Below are positions 1 to 10,919 of a DNA stretch of 64,000 nt, in pieces. Positions within the stretch are counted from its first letter, which is position 1; every line of letters starts with the position of its first letter. The position numbers and the translations under genes were made by a program. The notes below the pieces were generated by a model that worked only from the letters and a program-made list of their open reading frames with translations, ran no database searches and had not been told where the DNA came from. The DNA lies in the NCBI GenBank assembly GCA_903772945.1, contig CAICTM010000192.1, positions 1 through 64,000 of the forward strand, written 5' to 3'. Source of the stretch: Seminavis robusta. Its lineage: Eukaryota > Bacillariophyta > Bacillariophyceae > Naviculales > Naviculaceae.

Positions 1-1268
1 CGCGACAATGGAGATGTTATATCGAACTTGAGATCCTAGATCAAGAGAAATGTCTCTCGACCTTGATCATCAATACGCCCAGCTCTGTGGATCGTGTAAA
101 TTCCCCTCGATAATTCTGAAGATCTTCGGGAACAGGATCATGAAGCACCTTTGCACTTCGTGCTGTGTGTTTAATTCTCATGCAGGGTGAGTCCACATTG
201 TTGGGAGCCCCAAGATCCTTCATGCGTAATTTCTTAGCAGAGTTTAGCAATCAAGGTTCCGGATGTCTCCTGTATCCATAGCAAGAAGTGTACGGGTTTG
301 TTTTCCTTTTTCTCGTTTGTTAAATCTAACATAGACGATTTTGAGGTCTCTTGTCTTGCGACGTTTAGAGGTGGTTGGCCACGGACGAGGTTAACGATGC
401 TAAAATAGATCATCAGAGTCTAGTAAGCAGCTTCTAGGCAATCATCTAATTTGCGTAGTTTATCAGTTGCAAACAATTCTTGTTTACTATTAGTGAGATA
501 TCTATCACTTTGGTATGAGAATCGAACATGGTTCCGTGAGATCATCATCCTGGCCTAATCCCCAGATAGAGATTTCTCCATCCAAGTGATTGAATAGATA
601 GAGGAGTTGTCCTCATTGTCAGAGTCTTCTGATTTGCGCTTGGCAACATGGTTGCGAAGTTTGCAAGTGGTTGCACGAGTATCGTCGATCTCGTTTTCTT
701 CGTCATTGTCGACGAGAGGAAGAATGGGTTTGTCACGCAACTGTTTCTCGAAGTTGTGGAACGCGTGCTTTCCTTGAGCCATCTTCATGGTGAAGGAATA
801 GGTTGAGGGTAGCTGAAAGCTATTGTGTTTGTTAACAAAATGCACTACGCTAAAAGCTAGTGTAAAGATCTTTCGAGTGTTTTGAGTTTGAGAGAATGAA
901 AGTTATAAGAGAGATTAGAAAGCTATGAAAACTAATCAACGAGAGAGATCATCATCAAGGGATCGTAGATCTGGCCTCCCGCGGGAGACTATATAGTGTG
1001 ATAGAGTAGGTTGCGGTAGTAATCCTACGTATCTCCACGATCCTAAAACGGAACGCGCGGAAGGTTTGTCTAGCATGGATCTAGTAGCGTGGAAGTACTC
1101 CACGCTGGCTAAATATCTAGAGCGATGTTTCATCATCAACCTAGTATGACCAGAGCGGTCATTGAGAACCCTGTCTCAAATGACTATTCACGAGAGACTC
1201 AGTCATGAGTCGAACTCAAACCCTATCTAGGATCGAGTCGCGAATAAGGCTAAGAGCCGTGTATTGCA
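1..1268 (-). mobile_element. Ty3/gypsy LTR retrotransposon, 5' part, running off the window edge
   Basis: This matches the 5' end of the gypsy element at 10497-15108: a protease-proximal coding stretch (about 41-250, minus strand), a leader region, and an LTR at 841-1268. The LTR begins TGCACTACGC and ends GTATTGCA, so it has TG..CA ends. It abuts copia-type integrase sequence at 1269 in the opposite orientation, so it was inserted into that older element. It is a fossil with several breaks. Its LTR closely resembles the two LTRs of the other copy, which suggests fairly recent activity of the family. Confidence 0.85.
841..1268 (-). repeat. gypsy LTR, copy 1
   Basis: About 428 bp, closely similar to 10497-10919 and 14662-15108. 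The ends are TG..CA. Confidence 0.88.
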
Positions 1269-2260
1269 AATGACTTCAAGATCAAAGAAGTCCAGTGTGA
1301 CTTGGAATTCAAAAGCCTCATGGATCCCGTCAAGAATGACATGGAGCTTATGCTCAATCATGGGGTGGCTCAGACCCACAGTGGTCCTGCAGAGCGCAAC
1401 ATCAGAACCTTGAAGGAGCACATCCACGCAGCCTGGCATGCAACACCGTTTCTGGTAATGCCAAAGGTGATGATTATTGAATTGGTGTAGGGTGTTAATG
1501 TAAAACTCAACCTTTTCCCAGCATTTAATGGCATTTCAAAGGTGTATCCTCCCAGGCAGATCTTGGAGGGCCGCACCACCAGCTATAAGGATATCCAGTA
1601 CACTTTTGGGAGCTACTGTCTGGCTACCAATGAGCCCGACAAGCTCAATTCCATGGAGCCTCAGACATTGGACTGCATTTATCTCCGTCCCCTGATGGAC
1701 AACCACCAAGGTGGGCATAGTGTGATGGACCTTGTCACCTTTGAAGTCATCTTGCGACAGTTTGTCAGAATTTTGCCGATGCCTCGTTCAGTGATTGATG
1801 CTGTCGAGAAAACGGCATACAGTGAGGGAAAGAAGCCTCTAATCTTCCACAACCGCAACCATGTGGAAGTTTTGCCTGTAGGTTTGCCTGCAGGAGTGGA
1901 TCGTGTCAACGGAATGAGAGTTACATGCAAGTCTATGATGGAGACTCCAGTTCAGATGAAGAAACAGTGGAATCCGAGGAATCAGATGAAGATTCTAAGG
2001 ATGGGAATGCCCCAGGGCTAGCTAGTACCAAGGGCATCCAAACTGTATGCTCCAGACATTGCTTCTGATGAAGAAGGAGAAGAGCGATTCCAAGGAATCC
2101 CAACAAGCACAAGTCCAGACAACCCAACAGTCGAAGAAACAGCACCAGCAGTGGATACCAATGATGGAAACCTCGCTGGGCCAGACAAAGTATCCAAGCT
2201 TCCTAGAGTCGGAATTCGGTGCTCAGCTCGGATTGCTACAGCCGAAGCTAGCAAGAAAGG
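1269..2260 (+). mobile_element. Ty1/copia (CoDi-like) pol fragment: end of integrase and linker toward RT
   Basis: The plus strand encodes a stretch typical of the C-terminal half of a copia integrase, with an H-S-G-P-A-E-R-N-I-R motif near 1378 and a proline-rich segment with a PPRQILEGR motif near 1545. A charged linker follows. The gypsy LTR cuts it off on the left and an LTR of the short element family follows on the right. A further copia pol piece in the same orientation lies at 15891. It is an old fossil with several breaks, and no complete copia element is present in the window. Confidence 0.75.
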
Positions 2261-2262
2261 AG

Positions 2263-2768
2263 CTTTTAGGAGCGAGAGCTCTGGATCCCATCAGAGATAG
2301 CTCCAACAGCTATGTTGGCCTACAGCTCCAGCACCCACAGCTAGCTTATCTCGAGCCAAAGCAGCAAGAAAGGATCGTCCTTTCCATCATAGTTTTAAAA
2401 GAAAATAGTATGAAAGATTGAGACCGATCCTGATTAGCTTGTAGCCCCTTTGATACCGCAGCAGTTGATTCCTATCCTGTTGATGCCGGGCAGAAGCAGT
2501 AGGAGGTAGCAGATAGTACTGTTCCCAGACTGCCACTGCACGATTGAATAACGAAGGCCCCCAGCTCCTGAGGTGAGCCCAGCAGAGAGCTCTGCTGGCC
2601 CTCCTGTCAGTCAGACAGGGCCAAGTCCTTGGTTTGGTGCCTACTGGAGGTGTTGGATACTCCTGAGGCACGACAAGGCTCCCTGAACAGCCTGACTGCC
2701 GCTGTACCTGAGGAAGGGTTTCAGCGAGGTCCAGTCCACTACTTGAGTACTGGAACAAGAATCTATTG
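2263..2768 (+). repeat. LTR of a short non-autonomous LTR element (copy A)
   Basis: This 506 bp sequence recurs at 15383-15890 in the same orientation and, inverted, at 3068-3589 and 5003-5524. It begins near CTTTTAGGAGCGAGAGC and ends near AATCTATTG. The following bases GATTAACA also follow the 5' LTR of the inverted element, which marks this copy as a 5' LTR. Confidence 0.8.
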
Positions 2769-3067
2769 GATTAACAGAACGCATAGATTTGCAGGCAGTC
2801 CTTAAGGGAAGAAGAGACCTCCTTGACAAGAAAAGGATCTCTTCGAAATACATTACAGCTACAGTTGGATTCATTGGATTTCATTGGCATTTTGAAGGTG
2901 ATTTCTCAAGGCCAATTTGCAGACGCAAGTCAACAACCTTCTGGTCGATTCTGATACTTCCAGCCACCACCGCAGTGACAAGCACCTTCAGCTTGACCAT
3001 ACACCAATCTGCAACTCCAACAGACAAAGCCCATTGCCTTCAAAAGGACCTAGATATCCACCATCAT
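2769..3067 (+). mobile_element. Internal fragment of the short LTR element family
   Basis: Sequence directly downstream of LTR copy A. It is cut by the element at 3068-5524, and the 5-bp duplication ATCAT (3063-3067 and 5525-5529) marks that insertion site. I recognise no protein domain in it. Confidence 0.6.
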
Positions 3068-5524
3068 CAATAAGTTTCAGTTCCAGTACTCAAGTAGTGG
3101 ACTGGACCTCGCTGAAACCCTTCCTCAGGTACAGCGGTAGTCAGGCAGTTCAGGGAGCCTTGTCGTGCCTCAGGAGTATTCCAACACCTCCAGTAGGCAC
3201 CAAACCAAGGACTTGGCCCTGTCAGTCAGACAGGAGGGCCAGCAGAGCTCTCTGCTGGACCCTTTGGGCCAGCTCTCCTCAGGAGCTGGGAGCCTTCGTT
3301 ATTCAATCGTGCAGTGGCAGTCTGGGAACAGTACTATCTGCTACCTCCTACTGCTTCTGCCCGGCCTCAACAGGATAGGTATCTAACTGCTGCGGTATCA
3401 AAGGGGCTACAAGCTAATCAGGATCGGTCTCAATCTTTCGTACTATTTTCTTAACTATGGTAGAAAGGACGATCCTTTCTTGCTGCTTTGCTGGGAGAGA
3501 AGCCAACTGCGCGTGCTGGAGTTGTAGGCCAGCATAGCTGTTGGAGCTATCCCAGAGGAATCCAGAGCTCTCGCTCCTAAAAGTTATCGCTCCCCACGAG
3601 TGCGTATGGATTCGCTCTCATGGGTCTGCCACAATGTACGATTAGTTACTAACCAACTATCTACAAACTCTCCCCATGAACGGAACATTAATGGGCCACT
3701 CAGCATCGGCTGCTAGTGGAACACAATGTGAGATGGGGATCTCACAAGTGGAGGGACTTGCATGGTTGGTCAGTTCCTTGACCAAAGGTAGGCAATTGGA
3801 TGCGTGGTTCATCAGCTTTGCCGGACTTGTAGGCACCGGCGTCGCTGGTTGCTGCCATAGTTCTCTTTTTCTTCATATGCAACAAATATTGTGGCGTTGC
3901 CACAGGCCATGTCCAGCGGTGACAAGCTCTCAGTGGAGCGGCCTTCTTGCCCCGTGGACATGTTCCTTGACTGTGGGTCTTGGGCTCGATCGATCAGGAA
4001 CATGAATCGATCGCCCTAGGGATAATCCAACGGCGTCACCGGGATTGGCCCATTGCCAAGCACTGTTGCCATGGTAGCTAGCTTCGGGGTAGAAAGCACA
4101 GTGGCAGACAGCTTCTGGGAAGTAGATACCATGGTAGTCAGCTCCTGGGTAGGAGACACCAAGGCTGCCTTGATCGCAGGTGCTTGCTGTGGTTGCTCCC
4201 CATGAATGCCACCAAGAGCAGAGGGTATCTGCTTGGTGGTCCTTCTGTCAAATGGACTGGTGATGGTTGGACCTAGACTGGGCCTAGTATCCGAAGACAA
4301 TGTTACCTCATTGGGCACAAGTCTTGTGGCACTGGCTGTGCCATAGGTTGGTGGTTCTGTGGGAACCAGTCTGGGAACCTTGGGCCTCACTATAGGTGAT
4401 GGACCACTAGGTCTCCTGCCAATGTTGGTTGTGGTGGGACCCTTGTGTGCTCTGTGTCTTGGAGCAGGTTGCCTGGGGGTCACCACTGTGTGAGTCTGCT
4501 CATGTGCTCTTGGTTGTAGAGCTGACTGAGTGGGAGCCACACTTGGTCTATTTGGTTGTGCAACTGGAATGTTGTTGGCGCCAGCTCTGGAAGCTGGTTG
4601 CTTGCTGGCTGGAGGTTTTGCCATCATGATCTCCCCAGAGGTTGGATGACTACTAGGGCTGGCAAGTTCGATAATCTCCCCATCATCCAACCATGGATGG
4701 GCACCAGCGAGGGCATTCAAGGGTGTGGCACTGGGCAGCTGGTGGCTGTAGCTGGGACACGCAGGGGTCGTGTGACAGGCAACTCCCCACAAGCTAGCTT
4801 GGGAGATGGAGCCGTGGCTACATTGGTGGGCAGCTGGTTGGTAGCCAAGAGGGCATTGGTCAATCGTTACTGGATGGCAATAGCATCCAGTCCTTGCTGG
4901 ATGGCAGTGGCATCTTGCTTGGAACGAGTGGCCCTGTGGCGCTGCTGCTTCTTTGGGCTGTGGGGCCGTTGGGTACCAATAGCACTGTTGCGAGTGTTAA
5001 TCCAATAAGTTTCAGTTCCAGTACTCAAGTAGTGGACTGGACCTCGCTGAAACCCTTCCTCAGGTACAGCGGTAGTCAGGCAGTTCAGGGAGCCTTGTCG
5101 TGCCTCAGGAGTATTCCAACACCTCCAGTAGGCACCAAACCAAGGACTTGGCCCTGTCAGTCAGACAGGAGGGCCAGCAGAGCTCTCTGCTGGACCCTTT
5201 GGGCCAGCTCTCCTTAGGAGCTGGGAGCCTTCGTTATTCAATCGTGCAGTGGCAGTCTGGGAACAGTACTATCTGCTACCTCCTACTGCTTCTGCCCGGC
5301 CTCAACAGGATAGGTATCTAACTGCTGCGGTATCAAAGGGGCTACAAGCTAATCAGGATCGGTCTCAATCTTTCGTACTATTTTCTTAACTATGGTAGAA
5401 AGGACGATCCTTTCTTGCTGCTTTGCTGGGAGAGAAGCCAACTGCGCGTGCTGGAGTTGTAGGCCAGCATAGCTGTTGGAGCTATCTCAGAGGAATCCAG
5501 AGCTCTCGCTCCTAAAAGTTATCG
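3068..5524 (-). mobile_element. Short non-autonomous LTR retroelement (TRIM/LARD-like), structurally complete
   Basis: A 2457-bp unit on the minus strand with two nearly identical 522-bp LTRs (5' LTR 5003-5524, 3' LTR 3068-3589) and a 5-bp target duplication ATCAT on both sides. A purine-rich tract, GTGGGGAG, lies directly upstream of the 3' LTR. The 1.4-kb interior holds one reading frame (4792 down to 4016, 258 residues) rich in Pro, Thr and Ser, and no reverse transcriptase or integrase. The LTR ends do not look like TG..CA: it starts about CGATAAC and ends about TTATTG. Near-identity of the LTRs suggests a young insertion. It would need enzymes from another element to move. Confidence 0.75.
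4016..4792 (-). CDS. Pro/Thr-rich gag-like reading frame of the short LTR element
   Basis: A 258-residue open frame inside the element at 3068-5524. It is low in complexity (Pro, Thr, Ser, Ala, Gln) and contains the recurrent phrase ATRLVPNE, also found in the plus-strand relatives near 7495-7700 and 9750. I see no zinc knuckle, protease or polymerase motif. It may be a structural gag-like protein or a non-functional frame kept open by composition. The family is not recognised. Confidence 0.45.
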   Translation of the reverse strand: MWGVACHTTPACPSYSHQLPSATPLNALAGAHPWLDDGEIIELASPSSHPTSGEIMMAKPPASKQPASRAGANNIPVAQPNRPSVAPTQSALQPRAHEQTHTVVTPRQPAPRHRAHKGPTTTNIGRRPSGPSPIVRPKVPRLVPTEPPTYGTASATRLVPNEVTLSSDTRPSLGPTITSPFDRRTTKQIPSALGGIHGEQPQQAPAIKAALVSPTQELTTMVSTSQKLSATVLSTPKLATMATVLGNGPIPVTPLDYP

Positions 5525-8500
5525 ATCATCTTGACAACAACGACCTCATAGCGACCTTTACCTCGGAGACCTTTACCTTGACGACAAAAGCAGCCAATTC
5601 ACTCGAAAGAAGAAGCACTGGTCCCGTGAACGGACACCTGGAGTCTCGGAGTGAACCCGAGACTTATTGAAATCGCACCTATCTTGGCAGTCGAGGAAAG
5701 CTTTTATGAGACAAGGAATTGCGTGATTTATTGCGGCGACCAAGGCTTATCTCTTTTGAATACGGGCTTATTCCTTTCCAGTCAATCAGCGAGTTACGTG
5801 ATTTATTGTCGGTGAACGAGGCTTATCTCTTCAGCTCGTCCGTGCAGTTTTCGAGTGTCACCAATTTCCGTCCTGTACTGGTTTCAGCGATTCACAGAAC
5901 GTGCTGGAACAACGCAACGTTCTTTTCCCAAGATGGTTCAGCCAATCAAATCGCCCGTGCAGTTTCGGTACTTAACTCGAGTGCACTGAGTCAGTTCGCT
6001 ACATCGCGCGGAACGTACAAGAAGTTCTTTTAGATCCTGGATCCTCTGGTACCGCTGGAAGACTTTTACGTCAAGGTTCTCCGTACCGGTTCTTGTTCTG
6101 AAAGCAAGCCCATCACCGGTAATCGATTTGTGCTCACAATATCAACCGATTTACACCGTCGAGTCATTGAATGGGGCACGAAATCGCGATCTTTCCATCG
6201 GAGCGATCAGTCAACACGAAGCGCCACTCGTAGAGCCTCGAGGCAACCAAGAGGTCAATTCGCTTGGCTGAAATTGGTACCACTGGAAGCGCAAGCCCTA
6301 AATTGGTCTGTGGATGGCTCACCTTGAATGTAGGAGCTTTTGTGGGGAGATGCATTGGTCCCAGTACACTAGCTTCCACTGTGGCAAAATCACCACAAGA
6401 AACCAGGGCAGTTTCCAGCACCACGGCAACACAGGAAACAGGTCCCAGCCCTTGTACCTGGTCCACCTTATTCCAACACACTTAGATTGAATTTCCAATA
6501 CCCCTAACAAGGTCCCAGGAAGTCCCCTTTGTGTTTTCCCAGCTACAGTTGAGTCAGCCTTTATTCCACTACCGCAAGAGCTGACACCCAGTGTCCCCAG
6601 TACAACCAGTACACCTCTTCCTTGGCAGAAAGAAAGCAACTACGTCACTCTACATACCCACAGTGACTCATCCACCATCACGGAAGGCCTCGAAGGCTAG
6701 AGAACCAAGGAAACAGGCTAGCCCAAGAACAACTAGCCACACTTCCTCTACAACCCGGGAGAATACGGTTCAGGCCATCATGAAGAGTCTGGATGAGCAG
6801 CACACCTCTATCCAAGCCCTTGCCACTACCCTTGATAGTCTCATTGAAGAGCGACAGTGGTGCATTCGTCAGCTGCTTGACAAGTCCCTTAGTCAAAACC
6901 TCGAGAAGATCAACGGAAAAGCAGCTGCTGTCAGGCAGAAAGCAGCCGCCTTCAGGACCAGGAGGCACAACCGGTACCACACAGCTCTCAAGCATGATTG
7001 TGGGGAGTTATCTGGCATTAGTGTCACTCGCCCTTTGGTCGGAGCCACAACCAACCACTAGTCATCTTCCAAGCCAGCTTGTGGGGAGTCGCCAGCCACT
7101 CGTCCTTTGCGAGTCACAGCGACCAACAACCAGCTGCCCAATGCCACTCCCTTAGTTGCTCCAGTGCAACCATTTGCCCTAGCTGGTGCTCCCAATGCAT
7201 CACTGGGTGATGGGGAGATTACAGAGCTGCATACCTTCAGCACCAGTAGTCACCCAGCTTCTACATTGGCTTATGGGGAGGCTAGTACTGTAGCCAACAG
7301 CAACAACGATTCTAGCTGGACGATTCCACCATCCCAAGAAATCCCGCATGTAATCAACACAACGGTTGTCCCTTCCAAGCAGGACCGCACGTCCTTTGGT
7401 AGATCCACGACGACCAACGGTTTGCCCATCAAGGTGACACCCAAGGCAACCAACTCGGTTCTAGCAGAACCACTTCTCTTTGGTACTCCCAGTGCCACCA
7501 GGCTGGTGCCAAATGAGAGAATCCATCTGCACGCAAGTGCACACCCAAAGCAGGATGCTTCCAAGCAGACAGCTTCCAGGGCAGGTGCAACAACCAACCT
7601 TGGCTGGAGATCCAAGTGTCCACCACGTCGAACGACACAAAAGATTCCCAGCTTGGTCCATCCCGGACCACCCCTCTTCGGCACTCCCAATGCCACCAGG
7701 CTTATGACAAATGAGAGGATCCCTTTGGCAGCAATGCCACCCAGTCGACAACCACCACCAATGGTTGACAGCAGCTGCACAGCCCAACTACAGGACAAGT
7801 CCAAGGTCCCAAGCACCAAGGCCTCAGTCCCCTCCGCCTCCAATGCAATGGGGAGTCCTCAAGTGTTTGGCATGTGGTTCCATCATGTAATTGCTTCTAT
7901 GATGGCCCACAGGATCGGATCTCTCCAGTCCGTGCTGCTAGCACCGTCCCTGGATTTTCGGATGGGCAACTAGACTACGTCCCTGTCTGGTACAGCCCAT
8001 CCATCCCATCCGTCAAGGGACATGATTGCGGGGCAAGAAGGCCGCTCAACTGAGAGCTTGCTACCGCTAGACACGGCCTGTGGCAACGCCACAACATTTG
8101 TTGCATATGAAGAAAAAGAGAACTATGGCAGCAACCAGCGACGCCGGTGCCTACAAGTCCGGCAAAGCTGATGAACCACGCATCCGATTGCCTACCTTTG
8201 GTCAAGGCACTGCAAGTCCCTCCACTTGTGAGATCCCCATCTCACATTGTGTTCCACTAGCAGCCGATGCTGAGTGGCCCATGAATGTTTCGTTCATGGG
8301 GAGAGTTTGTAGATAGTTAGTTAGTAACTAATCGTATATCGTAGCATCCTTTGTTTAGCCAGTGGGTAGCTCACCTTGGATTCTGGAAGCTTTTGTGGGG
8401 AGATTCATTGGGCCCAAGTTGACTGGCTCCACTGTGGCAAAATCTCACAAATCCAAGCCAATCACCAGCACCACGGTGACACAGGAAGCAGGTTCCAGAC

Positions 8501-10476
8501 CCTCTACACTGGCTACCTTATTCAATTACCACCAATTTGAATTTCCTAGCCCCATACCAAGGTCACAAGGAGTCTCCTTTGTGGTTCCCAAACCACAGTT
8601 GAGTCAAGGTTTATTGTCCTGCTACAAGAGCCAAATCCAGTGCTTTGCTCTCAGTCACAACAGGTACACCTCTTCCTTGGCAACACAAGAGGCACAATGT
8701 CTAGCTACTCAGACCAATGCTGGTGCCACTACTCAGACCGATGCCCGTGCCAGCACCAATCCATCTTTGCAATCCTTGACAAGGCACCGGCATCACCTGT
8801 TCCCAAGCCAATTGCTACCGCAACAGCCTATGAAATGGCAGAGGCCATAAGTGGCTTCCAACCAATAGCAACAATGTCACCATCCAACTCAAGACATGGG
8901 ATGGCAAAAGACACTCTCCTGTGGGAGATCCGGTCGCTCAATTTCGACATGACTGATGTGGCTAGACGCATGATGGCCTACAGCAGGGCTAGAGGACCGA
9001 TGGAACAACACAGGCAGCAAGCAGCTACCGGTAGCGACTACAGGGCCAGGCAGGCGGCCACCACCAGCTGACCAATGCCACTCCACTGTCAGCCATGGGC
9101 AGTGTTGATGGTGTCCACAAGCCGACTGGTGACATTTGCTATTGGTACCCAACGGCTCCACAGCCCAAAGAAGCAGCAGCCCACAGGGCTACTCGTTCCA
9201 AGCAAGAGGCCACTACCATCCAGCAACGATTGACTATGCCCTCTTGCCACCAACCAGCTGCCCACCAATGTAGCCACGGTCCATCTCCAAGCTAGCTTGT
9301 GGGGAGTTGCCTGTCACACGCCCCTGCGTGTCCCAGCTAGAGCCACCAGCTGCCCAGTGCCACACCCTTGAATGCCTCGCTGGTGCCCATCCATCGTTGG
9401 ATGATGGGGAGATTATCGAGCTTGCCAGCCCTAGTAGTCATCCAACCTCTGGGGAGATCTGATGGCAAAACCTCCAGCCAGCAAGCAACCAGCTTCCAGA
9501 GCTGGCGCCAACAAACATTCCAGTTGCACAACCAATAGACCAAGTGTGGCTCCCACTCAGTCACTCTACAACCAAGAGCACATGAGCAGACCACACAGTG
9601 GTGACCCCCAGGCAACCTGCTCCAAGACACAGAGCACACAAGGGTCCCACCACAACCAACATTGGCAGGAGACCTAGTGGTCCATCACCAGTGAGGCCCA
9701 AGGTTCCCAGACTGGTTCCCACGGAACCACCAACCTATGGAACAGCCAGTGCCACAAGACTTGTCCCAATGAGGTAATTGTCTTCGGATACTAGGCCAGT
9801 CTAGGTCCAACCACACCAGTCCATTTGCCAGAAGGCCACCAAGCAGATACCCTCTGCTCTTGGTGGAATTCATGGGGAGCAACCACAGCAAGCACCTGCG
9901 ATAAAGGCAGCCTTGGTGTCTCCTACCCAGAAGCTGCTACATGGTATCTCCTTCCCAGAAGCTGTCTGCCACTGCTTTCTACCCCAAGCTGCTCCATGGC
10001 AACAGTGCTTGGCAATGGGCCAATCCCGGTGACGCCGTTGGATTATCCCTAGGGCGATCGATTCATTTCCTGATCGATCGAGCCCAAGACCCACAGTCAA
10101 GGAACAGTCCGCGGGGCAAGAAGGCCGCTCCACTGAGAGCTTGCCACCCTGAATCGGCCTGTGGCAAAGCACACAATATTTGCTACATATGAAGAAAACA
10201 AACAACAGCTATGATAGCAACCAGCACCGCCGACACCTACCAAGTCTGGCCATGCTGATGAAGCACGCAATCCTTGCGCCTACCTTGGTCCAGCAACCGA
10301 CCAACCATGCAAGTCCCTCCACTTGTGAGATCCCATCTCACATTGTGTTCCACTAGCGCCATGCTAGTGGCCCATGAATGTTCCGTTCATGGGGAGAGTT
10401 GTATAGATAGTTAGTTAGTAACTAATCGTAATCGTGGCAACCCATGAGAGCGGATCCATACGCACTCGTGGGGAGG
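5525..10476 (+). mobile_element. Two related internal regions of the short LTR element family, plus strand
   Basis: After the inserted minus-strand element, the plus strand carries two diverged internal copies in tandem, about 6300-8340 and about 8355-10476. Each starts with a stretch ending in CAGCACCACGG..ACACAGGAA and ends with GTTCATGGGGAGAGTT..AGTTAGTTAGTAACTAATCG. Open frames at 6591-7061, 7107-7973 and 8640-9071 encode Ser/Thr/Pro-rich, gag-like sequence with repeated ATRLVPNE-type phrases. The part from about 9290 to 10080 is the inverted counterpart of 4016-4800. No pol domains are visible. It is a fossil with several breaks. Confidence 0.6.
7107..7973 (+). CDS. Ser/Thr/Pro-rich gag-like reading frame of the short LTR element family
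   Basis: A 288-residue open frame. Two internal modules with the phrases LFGTPSATRLVPNERI and LFGTPNATRLMTNERI show that the protein contains tandem diverged repeats. It belongs to the same family as the minus-strand frame at 4016-4792. No enzymatic motif is seen. It is annotated as element-derived, not as a host gene. Confidence 0.4.
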   Translation: MRVTATNNQLPNATPLVAPVQPFALAGAPNASLGDGEITELHTFSTSSHPASTLAYGEASTVANSNNDSSWTIPPSQEIPHVINTTVVPSKQDRTSFGRSTTTNGLPIKVTPKATNSVLAEPLLFGTPSATRLVPNERIHLHASAHPKQDASKQTASRAGATTNLGWRSKCPPRRTTQKIPSLVHPGPPLFGTPNATRLMTNERIPLAAMPPSRQPPPMVDSSCTAQLQDKSKVPSTKASVPSASNAMGSPQVFGMWFHHVIASMMAHRIGSLQSVLLAPSLDFRMGN

Positions 10477-10496
10477 CGATAACTTTTAGGAGCGAG
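10477..10496 (+). repeat. Left stub of a short-element LTR split by the gypsy insertion
   Basis: CGATAACTTTTAGGAGCGAG is the start of the 3' LTR of the plus-strand short element, and CGAG at its end is the gypsy target duplication. The rest of this LTR resumes at 15109-15221. A purine-rich GTGGGGAGG tract lies just upstream. Confidence 0.75.
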
Positions 10497-10919
10497 TGCA
10501 CTACGCTAAAAGCTAGTGTAAAGATCTTTCGAGTGTTTTGAGTTTGAGAGAATGAAAGTTATGAGAGAGATTAGAAAGCTATGAAAACTAATCAACGAGA
10601 GAGATCATCATCAAGGGATCGTAGATCTGGCTTCCGCGGGAGACTATAAAGTGTGATAGAGTAGGTTGCGTAGTAATCCTACGTCTCTCCACGATCCTAA
10701 AACGGAACGCGTGGAAGGTTTGTCTAGCTGGATCTAGTAGCGTGGAAGTACTCCACGCTGGCTAAATATCTAGAGCGATGTTTCATCATCAACCTAGTAT
10801 GACTAGCGCGGTCATTGAGACCCTGTCTCAAATGACTATTCACGAGAGACTCAGTCATGAGTCGAACTCAAACCCTATCTAGGATCGAGTCGCGAATAAG
10901 GCTAAGAGCGTGTATTGCA
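10497..10919 (-). repeat. gypsy 3' LTR
   Basis: TG..CA ends, matching 841-1268 and 14662-15108. It is flanked on the left by the CGAG target duplication. Confidence 0.88.
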
